This document shows positions 9,019 to 16,540 of a stretch of DNA of 64,000 nucleotides, one piece after another (within the stretch, counting starts at the first letter, position 1; each line of letters starts with the position of its first letter). The notes under the pieces are model-generated. The model was not told the DNA's origin. It searched no databases and saw nothing but the letters and a program-made list of their open reading frames with translations. Location of the stretch: the NCBI RefSeq assembly GCF_001303895.1, contig NZ_LJSD01000075.1:317501-381500 (forward strand), written 5' to 3'. Source of the stretch: Mesorhizobium sp. 1M-11. Lineage in GTDB: Bacteria; Pseudomonadota; Alphaproteobacteria; Rhizobiales; Rhizobiaceae. The translations under genes and the position numbers were made by a program.

Positions 9019-10059
9019 TCAATCCCCTTCCTGGAAGAGATTGATCTGCTGCTGGGCAAGATCGCGCGGCACCTCCAGGCCGAGATGCCTCCAGGCATTG
9101 GCCGTCAGCACGCGCCCGCGCGGGGTTCGCTGGATGAAGCCCTGCTGGATCAGATAGGGCTCGATGATATCCTCGATCGCATCCCGCGGTTCCGAAAGAC
9201 CAGCCGCGATCGTCTCGATGCCGACCGGCCCACCACCGAAATTCATGGCAATCATGGAGAGGTAGCGCCGGTCGAGCTGATCGAGGCCGAGCGCGTCGAC
9301 TTCCAGTCGGGACAATGCCTCGTCAGCGACCTTGCGCGACACGGTCTCGGCGCCGGCGACCGACGCGAAGTCGCGCACGCGGCGCAGCAGCCGCCCGGCG
9401 ATACGCGGCGTACCACGGGCACGACGCGCGATTTCAACAGCGCCATCATCGGCGATCGGCATGCTGAGGATGCGCGCCCCGCGCCGCACGATCAGCTCCA
9501 GTTCCTCGACCGTGTAGAAATTCAATCGCACCGGGATACCGAAACGGTCGCGCAGAGGATTGGTGATGAGCCCGAGCCGCGTCGTGGCAGCCACCAGCGT
9601 GAAGCGGGCAAGATCGATCTTGACCGAGCGCGCCGCCGGCCCTTCGCCTATGATCAGGTCGAGCTGGAAATCCTCCATCGCAGGGTAGAGGATCTCCTCC
9701 ACTGCCGGGCTGAGCCGATGGATCTCGTCGATGAACAGAACATCGCGGTCTTCCAGATTGGTCAGCAGTGCCGCGAGATCGCCGGCCTTGGCGATCACCG
9801 GCCCCGATGTGGAGCGGAAATTGACGCCCATCTCGCGCGCCATGATCTGCGCCAGCGTGGTCTTGCCCAGTCCCGGCGGGCCGACGAACAGGACGTGGTC
9901 GAGCGCATCGCCACGGCCCTTGGCCGCTTCGATGAAGACTTTCAGGTTCGCACGCGCCGCCGCCTGGCCGACGAAATCGTCCAGCGTCTGCGGGCGCAGA
10001 GTCTGGTCGGCATCCTCGCCACGCTTTTCGGAGGAGATGAGACGGGGGGCGGTGTTCAT
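9019..10059 (-). CDS. ruvB: Holliday junction branch migration helicase RuvB
   Basis: AAA+ motor that, with RuvA, drives Holliday junction branch migration in recombinational repair. The 346-aa product has Walker A GPPGLGKT at residues 60-67, Walker B LFIDEIHRL, the sensor region AATTRLGLITNPLRDRFG with arginine finger, and the C-terminal winged-helix domain (NFGGGPVGIETIA, EPYLIQQGFIQRTPRGR). The length is normal. It lies 43 nt downstream of ruvA in a ruvC-ruvA-ruvB-ybgC cluster. Confidence 0.98.
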   Translation of the reverse strand: MNTAPRLISSEKRGEDADQTLRPQTLDDFVGQAAARANLKVFIEAAKGRGDALDHVLFVGPPGLGKTTLAQIMAREMGVNFRSTSGPVIAKAGDLAALLTNLEDRDVLFIDEIHRLSPAVEEILYPAMEDFQLDLIIGEGPAARSVKIDLARFTLVAATTRLGLITNPLRDRFGIPVRLNFYTVEELELIVRRGARILSMPIADDGAVEIARRARGTPRIAGRLLRRVRDFASVAGAETVSRKVADEALSRLEVDALGLDQLDRRYLSMIAMNFGGGPVGIETIAAGLSEPRDAIEDIIEPYLIQQGFIQRTPRGRVLTANAWRHLGLEVPRDLAQQQINLFQEGD

Positions 10060-10102
10060 GCCCCTCTCCTCGCACGACGGAAGGGTCCGAACAAGAAGCG
10101 CG

Positions 10103-10723
10103 TCACCGCGCCAGCTCCTTCAGCCCCAGCCTGATCAGCTTGGCGGAATCGGCTCCTTCGCCAGCACTCTTCAAGGCGGCAGCCACGGCATTGGCCGCGA
10201 TATCGCGCGAATAGCCGAGATTGGTGAGCGCGGAAACCGCATCGGCGACAGGAGCGGCAGCGACGCCCTCGCCCAGTTCCTGCTTCAGCCCGATCGTGCC
10301 GGAAGCCTCGCCTGCAAAGGCCGGTGCCTTGGTCTTCAACTCGGTGACGATGCGCTCGGCCACCTTCTTGCCGACGCCAGGCGCCCGCGACACCATGGCG
10401 ATGTCGCGCAGCGCGATCGCGTTGGCGAGGTCGGATGGCGACAACGTCGACAGGATCGCCAGCGCGACCTTGGCGCCAACGCCCTGCACATTGTTCATCA
10501 GCAAGCGGAACCATTCGCGTTCCAGCGCGGTCTTGAAGCCGTAGAGGCGGATCATGTCCTCGCGCACATAGGTTTCGATGTGCAGCACCACCGCCTCGCC
10601 AGGCCCGGGCAGTGCCGAAAGTGTGCGTGCGGAACAATAAGCGACATAACCGACGCCATGCACATCGACGAGGCAATGATCCTCCTCGATCTCGTCCACC
10701 GTGCCTTTCAGCTTGCCGATCAT
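10103..10723 (-). CDS. ruvA: Holliday junction DNA helicase subunit RuvA
   Basis: Tetrameric junction-binding protein that loads RuvB. The 206-aa product begins MIGKLKGTVDEIEEDHCLVDVHGVGY (OB fold), has helix-hairpin-helix motifs (LSPSDLANAI, APGVGKKVAERIVTELK), and a C-terminal RuvB-contacting domain (ALTNLGYSRDIAANAVAAAL). The frame is open 20 codons upstream, but the family start is ATG 10723 with AAGGGG before it, 13 nt after the ruvC stop. Confidence 0.97.
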   Translation of the reverse strand: MIGKLKGTVDEIEEDHCLVDVHGVGYVAYCSARTLSALPGPGEAVVLHIETYVREDMIRLYGFKTALEREWFRLLMNNVQGVGAKVALAILSTLSPSDLANAIALRDIAMVSRAPGVGKKVAERIVTELKTKAPAFAGEASGTIGLKQELGEGVAAAPVADAVSALTNLGYSRDIAANAVAAALKSAGEGADSAKLIRLGLKELAR

Positions 10724-10736
10724 CCCGCTTGCCCCT

Positions 10737-11243
10737 TCACGCCACGGCCATGCGATAGGCGATGCTCTGCCGATGATGGGCATGGCAGATGGCGATGGCC
10801 AGCGCGTCGGCGGCGTCGGCGGTGTCGAAGGCTGCCTTGGGCAGCAATACCTTCACCATCATGTGGATCTGTTTCTTGTCGCCATGGCCGACGCCGATCA
10901 CCGCCTTCTTGACGGCATTGGGTGCATATTCGGCCACCAGCAAGCCGGCACGGGCCGGCACAAGCATGGCGATGCCACGGGCTTGTCCAAGCTTCAGTGT
11001 TGCGGACGCATCCTTGTTGACGAAGGTCTGCTCGACGGCCGCTTCCTGCGGCATCAGCTGATGCAGCACGTCGGCCAGCCCATCATGCAATTGGCACAGC
11101 CGCGCCGCCAGCGCGGCCTTGTCGTCCGAACGCACGGTGCCCGCCGCGACAAAGCGCAGCGAATTGCCGAGGCTTTCGACGACACCCCAACCGGTGCGTC
11201 TCAGCCCGGGATCGATACCGATGATGCGAATCGCTTCCCCCAT
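10737..11243 (-). CDS. ruvC: crossover junction endodeoxyribonuclease RuvC
   Basis: Endonuclease that resolves Holliday junctions by paired nicks. The 168-aa RNase H-like fold shows the acidic residues of the active site: Asp in IIGIDPGLRRTGWG, Glu in AVEQTFVNKD, and the Asp pair in DTADAADALAIAICHAHH. First gene of the ruvCAB-ybgC cluster. About 90 nt separate it from rcdA upstream. Confidence 0.97.
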   Translation of the reverse strand: MGEAIRIIGIDPGLRRTGWGVVESLGNSLRFVAAGTVRSDDKAALAARLCQLHDGLADVLHQLMPQEAAVEQTFVNKDASATLKLGQARGIAMLVPARAGLLVAEYAPNAVKKAVIGVGHGDKKQIHMMVKVLLPKAAFDTADAADALAIAICHAHHRQSIAYRMAVA

Positions 11244-11333
11244 GCGCGGAGTCTACCTTTCGCGCAAAGCGATGCCAGCAAAATGTGAACAAACCAGAAA
11301 CAAGAAGCCAAAGGCTTCGCACGAAGCCTCGGT

Positions 11334-11867
11334 TCAGCCGCCGGCGAAAGCCGTCTTGAGCAGCGTGATCTGGTCCGAGACCGGGTTGGAGCGGCGATTG
11401 GCCGGCTGCGCATGAACCGTTCCGCCACTGCCGTAGATTTCCTCGTCCATGCGCCGCACCAGCGACTGCAGGCGCAGCGATCGGTTGACGAGATCCAGGA
11501 AGTCGTCCGGCAATTCGCTCCAGCCGGCTGCCTCGCTGTGCGCCGAAGCGGTATCCAGCCGCACCTTTGATTTCTCCGACGCAACCTGATCGCGTGTCAT
11601 CTCGCCGGAATTCGCAGCGCGCTGCAGAAGCAGCCAGGATGCGATCTGCATCAGTCGTGTGGTGAGACGCATCGATTCGGCGGCGTAGAGCGTCGCACCC
11701 AGCCGCGACAGCTTCTTGGCCTCCAGCCTGCCCTTGCCGTCGAGATACTCGGCCGTACGCTCGACGAGGCCCATGCCTTCGTCATAAAGCGGCTTGAACG
11801 ATTGCGAGAAGACCCTCCGCTCGGCCAACTTGATCGTGTTCGCGCTTTCCTTGGAAGGCTCGCTCAT
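11334..11867 (-). CDS. rcdA: RcdA-like protein (DUF1465), regulator of CtrA degradation
   Basis: 177-aa helical protein of the DUF1465/RcdA family. In Caulobacter RcdA is a ClpXP adaptor-hierarchy component that helps deliver CtrA and other substrates for cell-cycle proteolysis. Recognised from the conserved core MGLVERTAEYLDGKGRLEAKKL and YAAESMRLTTRLMQIASWLLLQRAANSGEMT. The C-terminal tail after about residue 145 is variable, as in the family. Upstream, at 11984-11999, is a full CtrA box, so transcription is probably tied to the cell cycle. Placement next to ruvC is unremarkable. The family call is firm; the adaptor role in this organism is inferred. Confidence 0.85.
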   Translation of the reverse strand: MSEPSKESANTIKLAERRVFSQSFKPLYDEGMGLVERTAEYLDGKGRLEAKKLSRLGATLYAAESMRLTTRLMQIASWLLLQRAANSGEMTRDQVASEKSKVRLDTASAHSEAAGWSELPDDFLDLVNRSLRLQSLVRRMDEEIYGSGGTVHAQPANRRSNPVSDQITLLKTAFAGG

Positions 11868-11983
11868 TTCATGTTCCGTATTCGCATTCTTCCGGCCGAA
11901 TCGGCGTCATGCCGCCGGTTTCCAAGCCTATATGACAGTGGCTAAGAAAATGCGCCGGGACTTCTCGCAAGGCAAGCACATGT

Positions 11984-11999
11984 TTAACAAACGGTTAAC
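11984..11999. promoter_or_regulatory. CtrA box upstream of rcdA
   Basis: TTAA (11984-11987), 7 nt, TTAAC (11995-11999). This matches the alphaproteobacterial CtrA consensus TTAA-N7-TTAA(C) exactly. It lies about 120 nt before the rcdA ATG. Confidence 0.65.
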
Positions 12000-12037
12000 G
12001 CCGTCGTTTCCTGGCTGCCGCCGGCCTGACCGCCGGG

Positions 12038-12135
12038 CAAAAAAAGAGCCGCGATGAGGCGGCTCTCAGGAGTTTAACAGGGAGGCGTCAAACAAAGTGG
12101 CTCCAACCACTCGGTAAGAATCCAGATCACTGGAT
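12038..12135 (-). ncRNA. candidate small RNA with four hairpins and an anti-Shine-Dalgarno loop
   Basis: No ORF of useful length fits. The minus-strand transcript would fold into successive hairpins. H1 is ATCCAG/CTGGAT with loop TGAT (12135-12120). H2 is AGTGG/CCACT with loop TTGGAG (12111-12096). H3 is GTTTGAC/GTTAAAC with one G-U pair and loop GCCTCCCT (12093-12072), exposing CCUCCC. H4 is the terminator AGAGCCGC/GCGGCTCT with a 6-nt loop (12066-12045), followed by seven T. A -10 hexamer TACTAT (12145-12140) sits just before H1, so the RNA would start at about 12135 and be near 98 nt long. The CCUCCC loop could pair with ribosome binding sites of target mRNAs, as reported for some rhizobial sRNAs. 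Expression and function are inferred. Confidence 0.65.
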
Positions 12136-12139
12136 GCGC

Positions 12140-12175
12140 ATAGTAAACGCTCGTAAAGCTTAATGAACCCTTAAC
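12140..12175 (-). promoter_or_regulatory. CtrA-box promoter of the candidate sRNA
   Basis: On the minus strand GTTAA-N7-TTAA (12175-12160), a complete CtrA consensus in reverse orientation, covers the expected -35 position of a promoter whose -10 is TACTAT (12145-12140). A box over the -35 is the arrangement typical of CtrA-activated promoters. Confidence 0.6.
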
Positions 12176-12420
12176 AGGCGCCAAGATTTTTTAAGGAGCC
12201 TGGGCAAGCTGTGCCGTATCAGCACAACATCGGAGCCCCTCACCGGGCATGCCAATGTGAAGAACCCCACTCTCATTTCACCTCTTCCTGAAGTATTCTT
12301 GCCCTGCAAACCGGCAGCAGCGCGGCCCCACGCAAAGATGGGACGAATGCCGCTGAGCCATGTGTTTGCTCATGCGTCGCGTCGCAAGGACGAACGCGAC
12401 GAAACAACGGGGGAACTATC

Positions 12421-12798
12421 ATGCAAGGCGTATCTCGGAACTTCTTTGCGCTCGCCATTGTCTACGCACTGTGCGGCATGGCGTTGGGCCTGCATATGGC
12501 GATCAGCCAGGACCATACCGAAATGCCCGTCCATGCACACGCACTGGTGGCGGGCTGGCTGACATCCGCGGTCTTTGCCATCTTCTACCATCTGTTTCCG
12601 GCCGCTCGCGAAACAAGGCTGGCAACGATCCATTTCTGGCTGACGGCGCTAAGCGGTATCGGTCTGCTGGTGACGCTCTATTTCCTGCTGGCGGGAAACA
12701 CGGCGATCGAACCGGTGGTCGGCATCTGTTCGATCCTGTTCTTCGCGGCGATGCTGCTGTTCGCCGTGATCGCTCTGCCTGTCCTGCGCAAGCCCTGA
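12421..12798 (+). CDS. four-helix inner membrane protein with HAHxxxxGW motif
   Basis: 125-aa protein with four predicted membrane helices (about residues 7-27, 39-61, 71-93 and 97-121). Between helices 1 and 2 it carries EMPVHAHALVAGWLTSAVFAIFYHLFP, reminiscent of the haem-ligand helices of the cytochrome oxidase subunit I / NorB fold but far shorter. GGGGGAAC precedes ATG 12421. It is a monocistronic plus-strand gene between the sRNA locus and a convergent acyl-CoA synthetase. Histidines at the helix ends suggest a metal or haem site, but I cannot assign a function. Confidence 0.75.
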   Translation: MQGVSRNFFALAIVYALCGMALGLHMAISQDHTEMPVHAHALVAGWLTSAVFAIFYHLFPAARETRLATIHFWLTALSGIGLLVTLYFLLAGNTAIEPVVGICSILFFAAMLLFAVIALPVLRKP

Positions 12799-12828
12799 AC
12801 GGACTGGCTAGGGCCGGCATTGGAACGC

Positions 12829-12850
12829 CGGGCGTCCATTCGGACGCCCG
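12829..12850. terminator. GC-rich hairpin between convergent genes
   Basis: CGGGCGTCC (12829-12837) / GGACGCCCG (12842-12850) is a 9-bp perfect stem with a 4-nt loop. No T-run follows, so termination would be weak; the core resembles repeat family C. Confidence 0.4.
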
Positions 12851-12865
12851 AAGCTCCGCATCGCG

Positions 12866-14506
12866 CTAGCTGGCTTTGGCCATTTCACGCAGGCGGAACT
12901 TCTGGATTTTGCCCGTCGAGGTCTTCGGGATCTCGTGGAAGATGATGGCCTTCGGCACTTTGAAGCGGGCGAGAAGGCCCCGGCAGTGCTCGATGATCTC
13001 GGCCTCGGTCGCTGACTTGCCCGGCTTCAGCTCGACATAAGCCACCGGCACTTCACCCCATTTGTCGTCGCCACGCGCCACCACGCCGCAGGATGCCACG
13101 GCCGGGTGTTTGTAGAGCGCATCCTCGACCTCGATCGAGGAGATGTTCTCGCCACCCGAAATGATGATGTCCTTGGAACGGTCCTTGAGCTGGATGTAAC
13201 CGTCGGGATGCATGACGCCGAGGTCGCCGGAGTGGAACCAGCCGCCGGCAAAGGCCTCGTCCGTCGCCTTGCGGTTCTTCAGATATCCCTTCATGACGAT
13301 GTTGCCGCGAAACATCACCTCGCCGATGGTCTCGCCATCGGCAGGCGTCTTTTCCATCGTGGCCGGGTCCATCACCGTCAGGTCTTCCAGCGCCGCATAA
13401 CGCACACCCTGACGCGCTTTCCTGGTTGTGCGCGTTCCCTTGTCCAGCACATCCCATTCGCCATGCCATTCATTGACGACGGCAGGGCCATAAGTTTCGG
13501 TCAGACCATACAGGTGGGTGACGACGAAGCCGGCGTCAGCCATGCCGGACAGAACCGCCTCGGGCGGCGGGGCAGCCGCGGTGTTGAAGGTGACGGTTTG
13601 CGGAAATTCGCGCTTGTGCCCGTCGCCGGCATTGATCAGCATTGCCATGACGATGGGCGCACCGCAAAGATGGGTGACGCCATGGTCAGCGATCGCATCA
13701 TACATCGCCTTCGCCCGCACCCAGCGCAGACAGACATGGGTTCCCGCTTGCACGGCCAGCGTCCAGGGGAAGCACCAGCCATTGCAGTGGAACATCGGCA
13801 GCGTCCAGAGATAGACGGCGTGCTTTCCCATGCCGGCGTGAATGGTGTTGGCATAGGCCATTAGCGCCGCGCCACGATGATGATAGACCACACCCTTGGG
13901 GTTGCCGGTGGTGCCGGACGTGTAGTTCAGCGAAATCGCGTCCCATTCGTCGTCGGGCATCGCCCATGCAAAATCCACCTCACCGCCCGCGACGAACGCG
14001 TCATAGTCGTGCGAACCGATGCGCTCACCCTTCGGATAGGGCGCATCCGCCCCGTAGTCGGGATCGTCATAGTCGATGACCAGCGGCTTCACCCTGGTCA
14101 GCGCCAGCGCCTCCTTCATCACGCCGGAAAACTCGCGGTCGACGATCAGCACCTTGGTCTCGGCGTGATCGAGCTGAAAGGCGATGACGGCGGCATCGAG
14201 GCGCGTGTTGAGCGAATGCAGCACGGCCTTCACCATCGGCACGCCGAAATGCGCTTCCAGCATTGGCGGCGTGTTGGAGAGCATCACCGTCACCGTATCG
14301 CCCTTGCCGATGCCCTGCGCGGCAAGCGCGGAAGCCAGCTTCAGTGAACGGCCCCAGAAATCCCGATAGGTAATGCGCTGGCGGCCGTGGATGATGGCGA
14401 CATGGTCGGGATAGGTCTTCGCCGCGCGTTCCAGGAACGACAGCGGAGTCAACGGCTGGTGATTGGCCGGATTCTTGTCGAGATCCAGCGCATAGGGGTT
14501 CGTCAT
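12866..14506 (-). CDS. acyl-CoA synthetase (AMP-forming), DmdB/FadD-like
   Basis: 546-aa cytosolic ligase that activates a carboxylic acid to its CoA thioester through an acyl-adenylate. The AMP-binding motif YTSGTTGNPKGV is at residues 194-205. The A8 region GWFHSGDLGVMHPDGYIQLKDRSKDIIISGGENISSIEVE is intact, and the C-terminal catalytic Lys lies in PKTSTGKIQK. The opening TPLSFLERAAKTYPDHVAI is typical of the methylmercaptopropionate/medium-chain ligase branch; the substrate cannot be read from sequence. The frame is open far upstream, but ATG 14506 with GGAGGGCGGG before it is the natural start. It lies 62 nt downstream of a TauE/SafE permease on the same strand. Confidence 0.92.
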   Translation of the reverse strand: MTNPYALDLDKNPANHQPLTPLSFLERAAKTYPDHVAIIHGRQRITYRDFWGRSLKLASALAAQGIGKGDTVTVMLSNTPPMLEAHFGVPMVKAVLHSLNTRLDAAVIAFQLDHAETKVLIVDREFSGVMKEALALTRVKPLVIDYDDPDYGADAPYPKGERIGSHDYDAFVAGGEVDFAWAMPDDEWDAISLNYTSGTTGNPKGVVYHHRGAALMAYANTIHAGMGKHAVYLWTLPMFHCNGWCFPWTLAVQAGTHVCLRWVRAKAMYDAIADHGVTHLCGAPIVMAMLINAGDGHKREFPQTVTFNTAAAPPPEAVLSGMADAGFVVTHLYGLTETYGPAVVNEWHGEWDVLDKGTRTTRKARQGVRYAALEDLTVMDPATMEKTPADGETIGEVMFRGNIVMKGYLKNRKATDEAFAGGWFHSGDLGVMHPDGYIQLKDRSKDIIISGGENISSIEVEDALYKHPAVASCGVVARGDDKWGEVPVAYVELKPGKSATEAEIIEHCRGLLARFKVPKAIIFHEIPKTSTGKIQKFRLREMAKAS

Positions 14507-14568
14507 CCCGCCCTCCGAACGAGCAATATCCAATACTTCTAAGCATAGCCGGAACGCGGCGTCATCCT

Positions 14569-15336
14569 CTACGGAAGACTGACGATGCCGTCCCACAACA
14601 GCTTGATCGCCACCAGGGCAATCGTGGCGTAGGTGAAGGGATAGAACACTTCCGGCTGCATGCGCCGCACCAGCCAGGCACCGGCCAGCGTCGACAAAGG
14701 CGCAAACGGCATCAAGACAGCCGAGGCGGCAAGATTGGCGGCGTCGAACTGGCCGAGCGCAAAATAGGGAATGAGCTTGATGGCGTTGACGATGGCGAAG
14801 AACACCACGCCGGTTGCCGTCAGCACCTTCGGATCCATCCGCAGCGGCATCGTATAGACCTGAAATGGCGGTCCGCCGACATGGGCGACGAAACTGGTGA
14901 AACCGGCGATCGTGCCCCAGAATGCCGCAAGCGGCTTGTTCGGCTTTGAAATATGGCTGCTGCCATGCCTGTAGGTGACATAGAGCCAGCGCCCGACAAA
15001 GGCGATGGTGACGGCCCCTACTATGAAGCGCACCATGTCCGCGGTCACAAATGCCGCCGTCGCCCAGCCGATGCCGATGCCGACGAGTGCGCCCGGCAAC
15101 ATGTCGACGAGCGTTTTCCTGTCGTGCTGGCCCCGCCAGGTCCACAACGAGACGATATCCATCACCACCAGGATGGGCAGCAGGATCGCAGCCGCCTGCA
15201 CCGGCGACATCGCCAAAGCCATCAATGGCACGCCGATCAGGCCGAAGCCGCCGACCCCGCCCTTGGTGAGCCCCACCAGGATAACCGCAGGCACGGCGAC
15301 AGCGTAAAACCAGGGGTCGGTGAGCAGAGCTGACAT
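14569..15336 (-). CDS. sulfite exporter TauE/SafE (TSUP) family permease
   Basis: 255-aa inner-membrane protein with about eight hydrophobic segments and the two TSUP repeats, each with a Gly/Pro-rich motif (VGLTKGGVGGFGLIGVPLMAL near residues 22-43; GFTSFVAHVGGPPFQVYTMPLRMDP around 145-170). The family exports sulfite, sulfoacetate or other organic anions. It precedes an acyl-CoA synthetase, which may hint at an organosulfur or organic-acid substrate, but that is speculative. Confidence 0.9.
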   Translation of the reverse strand: MSALLTDPWFYAVAVPAVILVGLTKGGVGGFGLIGVPLMALAMSPVQAAAILLPILVVMDIVSLWTWRGQHDRKTLVDMLPGALVGIGIGWATAAFVTADMVRFIVGAVTIAFVGRWLYVTYRHGSSHISKPNKPLAAFWGTIAGFTSFVAHVGGPPFQVYTMPLRMDPKVLTATGVVFFAIVNAIKLIPYFALGQFDAANLAASAVLMPFAPLSTLAGAWLVRRMQPEVFYPFTYATIALVAIKLLWDGIVSLP

Positions 15337-15711
15337 GCCGGGGAGAAATGCCTGAGGAAATGGTCCTTGCTACCTAGAGCATTTCCGTTTTTCCCGGAAA
15401 TGTTCCAGCTCTTTTTGTTTTGCGCAATTCCCGACGCAAAACAGCTGCGCACTTTTGCTGGAATTGCTCTAGCGCATCGGCCCGAAAATCGGAATCGATT
15501 TCGAAAGGCACGACACAACCAGCATCTAGCCTTCGCCGCAAGAAACCGCCCGTCAGCGACGCGCCGACACTAGCAGGAACATCGGCCGCTCCAGTTCTTC
15601 CACCAGCTCCGACCCGGCGGCGATCTGTTCGTCGGTCAGATGAGCGTGCCCAAATGGGCTTGCCGATACGCAGTCAGCCGCCTATTGCGGGAGCGAACAC
15701 GGAGAAGCCCC
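15337..15711. other. 375-nt intergenic region with repeat A copy and possible gene debris
   Basis: Contains repeat family A (15374-15471), then a short palindromic tail (CCGAAAATCG / CGATTTCG, about 15480-15503). On the minus strand around 15557-15655 a short open stretch ending LVEELERPMFLLVSARR-stop has no plausible start. It may be the tail of a degraded gene, but I cannot name it. Confidence 0.45.
15374..15471 (+). repeat. dispersed repeat family A, copy 1
   Basis: About 98 nt starting TAGAGCATTTCCG and ending GGAATTGCTCTA, containing an inner hairpin (TTTCC..GGAAA), a GCGCAATTC..GACGC section and GCACTTTTGCTGGAATTGCT. It is highly similar to 23321-23422 (same orientation) and 34477-34579 (opposite orientation). 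In the plus frame it encodes IPDAKQLRTFAGIALA, the same peptide that opens the outer membrane protein at 23290. Confidence 0.85.
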
Positions 15712-16170
15712 ATGGTCGAGATTGCCTTTCGCCGCGCCGAACGCACCGACGTCGCCGCGATCGTCACCATGCTCGCCGACGACATGCTGGGCAGCAGTCG
15801 CGAGGACACCGGCGAGCCCCTGTCTGAAAGCTATATGAGAGCATTCGAGGCAATCGACGCCGACCGCAACCAACTGCTCGCGGTCATGACCGAAGCCGGA
15901 CGCGTGGTCGGCACTTTGCAGCTCACCTTCATCGCCGGGCTTTCCCGCAGGGGCTCATTGAGAGGGCAGATCGAGGCCGTACGGGTTGCCCGGGATCGAC
16001 AGAGCACGGGTCTCGGCCAGAAGATGATTGAATGGGCTGTCGGTCAATGCCGGGAGCGCGGCTGCGCCATCGTGCAGCTCACCACCGACCGCAACCGCCA
16101 CGATGCCCATCGTTTTTACGAACGCCTTGGCTTCAAGCAGACCCATTTCGGCTACAAAATCGATCTGTGA
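15712..16170 (+). CDS. GNAT family N-acetyltransferase
   Basis: 152-aa single-domain GCN5-related acetyltransferase. Motif A reads IEAVRVARDRQSTGLGQKMIEWAVGQCRERG (acetyl-CoA pyrophosphate loop Q/RxxGxG/A, about residues 89-119), followed by IVQLTTDRNRHDAHRFYERLGFKQTHFGYKIDL. The N-terminus MVEIAFRRAERTDVAAIVTML is typical. ATG 15712 follows GGAGAAGCCCC; the frame is open further upstream without a ribosome site. The acceptor is unknown. Confidence 0.9.
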   Translation: MVEIAFRRAERTDVAAIVTMLADDMLGSSREDTGEPLSESYMRAFEAIDADRNQLLAVMTEAGRVVGTLQLTFIAGLSRRGSLRGQIEAVRVARDRQSTGLGQKMIEWAVGQCRERGCAIVQLTTDRNRHDAHRFYERLGFKQTHFGYKIDL

Positions 16171-16540
16171 CCGAAGCGCTCGCGGCGGTCTCCGAGGGCG
16201 GAGCGTGCGTTACAGCGCGTCTTTCACTGCCAATTCCTGCATCACTTTGGCCAGATCGCCGAGCATCTTGCCACCATCGCCGCTGAACGCGGAACCGTGC
16301 ATCAAGGCGAGCGTTCGAGGGTTCAACCGCGTCAGCCCGTTCATCATGTCGGCAGTCCTTGTCGTCCACGGCGTGGCATGAGCGAAAGGTCCCGCGGCGG
16401 AGCGAAGGAATTGATCTCTCGCCGGACCGGCGATGGCGCAGGCGGTCCGAATGCATGCCTGTTCAACGACGCCGCATTCGTCTATGCCGCAATCCAACCA
16501 TCTTCGCCTCGCATAGGCGAAACCGGAAACCGATACCGCC
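16171..16540. other. 370-nt intergenic region with pseudogene remnant
   Basis: The left part holds the MBL-hydrolase tail remnant (16210-16386). The remainder up to the ThiE-like gene shows no intact ORF or clear regulatory element. Confidence 0.5.
16210..16386 (-). pseudogene. remnant of an MBL-fold metallo-hydrolase (C-terminal tail only)
   Basis: About 58 codons on the minus strand end in a stop at 16210 and encode a peptide containing MMNGLTRLNPRTLALMHGS and FSGDGGKMLGDLAKVM. I recognise this as the C-terminal region of MBL-fold hydrolases, with their conserved MHGSxFxGDG motif. The rest of the gene, including the HxHxDH core, is missing; the region upstream on this strand is occupied by the ThiE-like gene. 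The larger open frame to 16641 is mostly a shadow of that gene. It is most likely a deletion remnant. Confidence 0.6.

Larger units (their letters stand above)
11868..12420. other. 553-nt intergenic region: rcdA promoter, sRNA locus, and leader of the membrane-protein gene
   Basis: No protein gene is visible. From left to right it contains the rcdA promoter with a CtrA box (11984-11999), a candidate sRNA on the minus strand (12038-12135) with its own CtrA-box promoter (12140-12175), and about 240 nt upstream of the plus-strand gene at 12421, where I see no conserved element beyond a purine-rich ribosome site. Confidence 0.6.

Noticed and set aside
14507..15145. N-terminal extension of the acyl-CoA synthetase frame giving 759 codons
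   Set aside because: The extension reads through the TauE/SafE gene in another frame. The conserved protein begins at ATG 14506 with a strong ribosome site.
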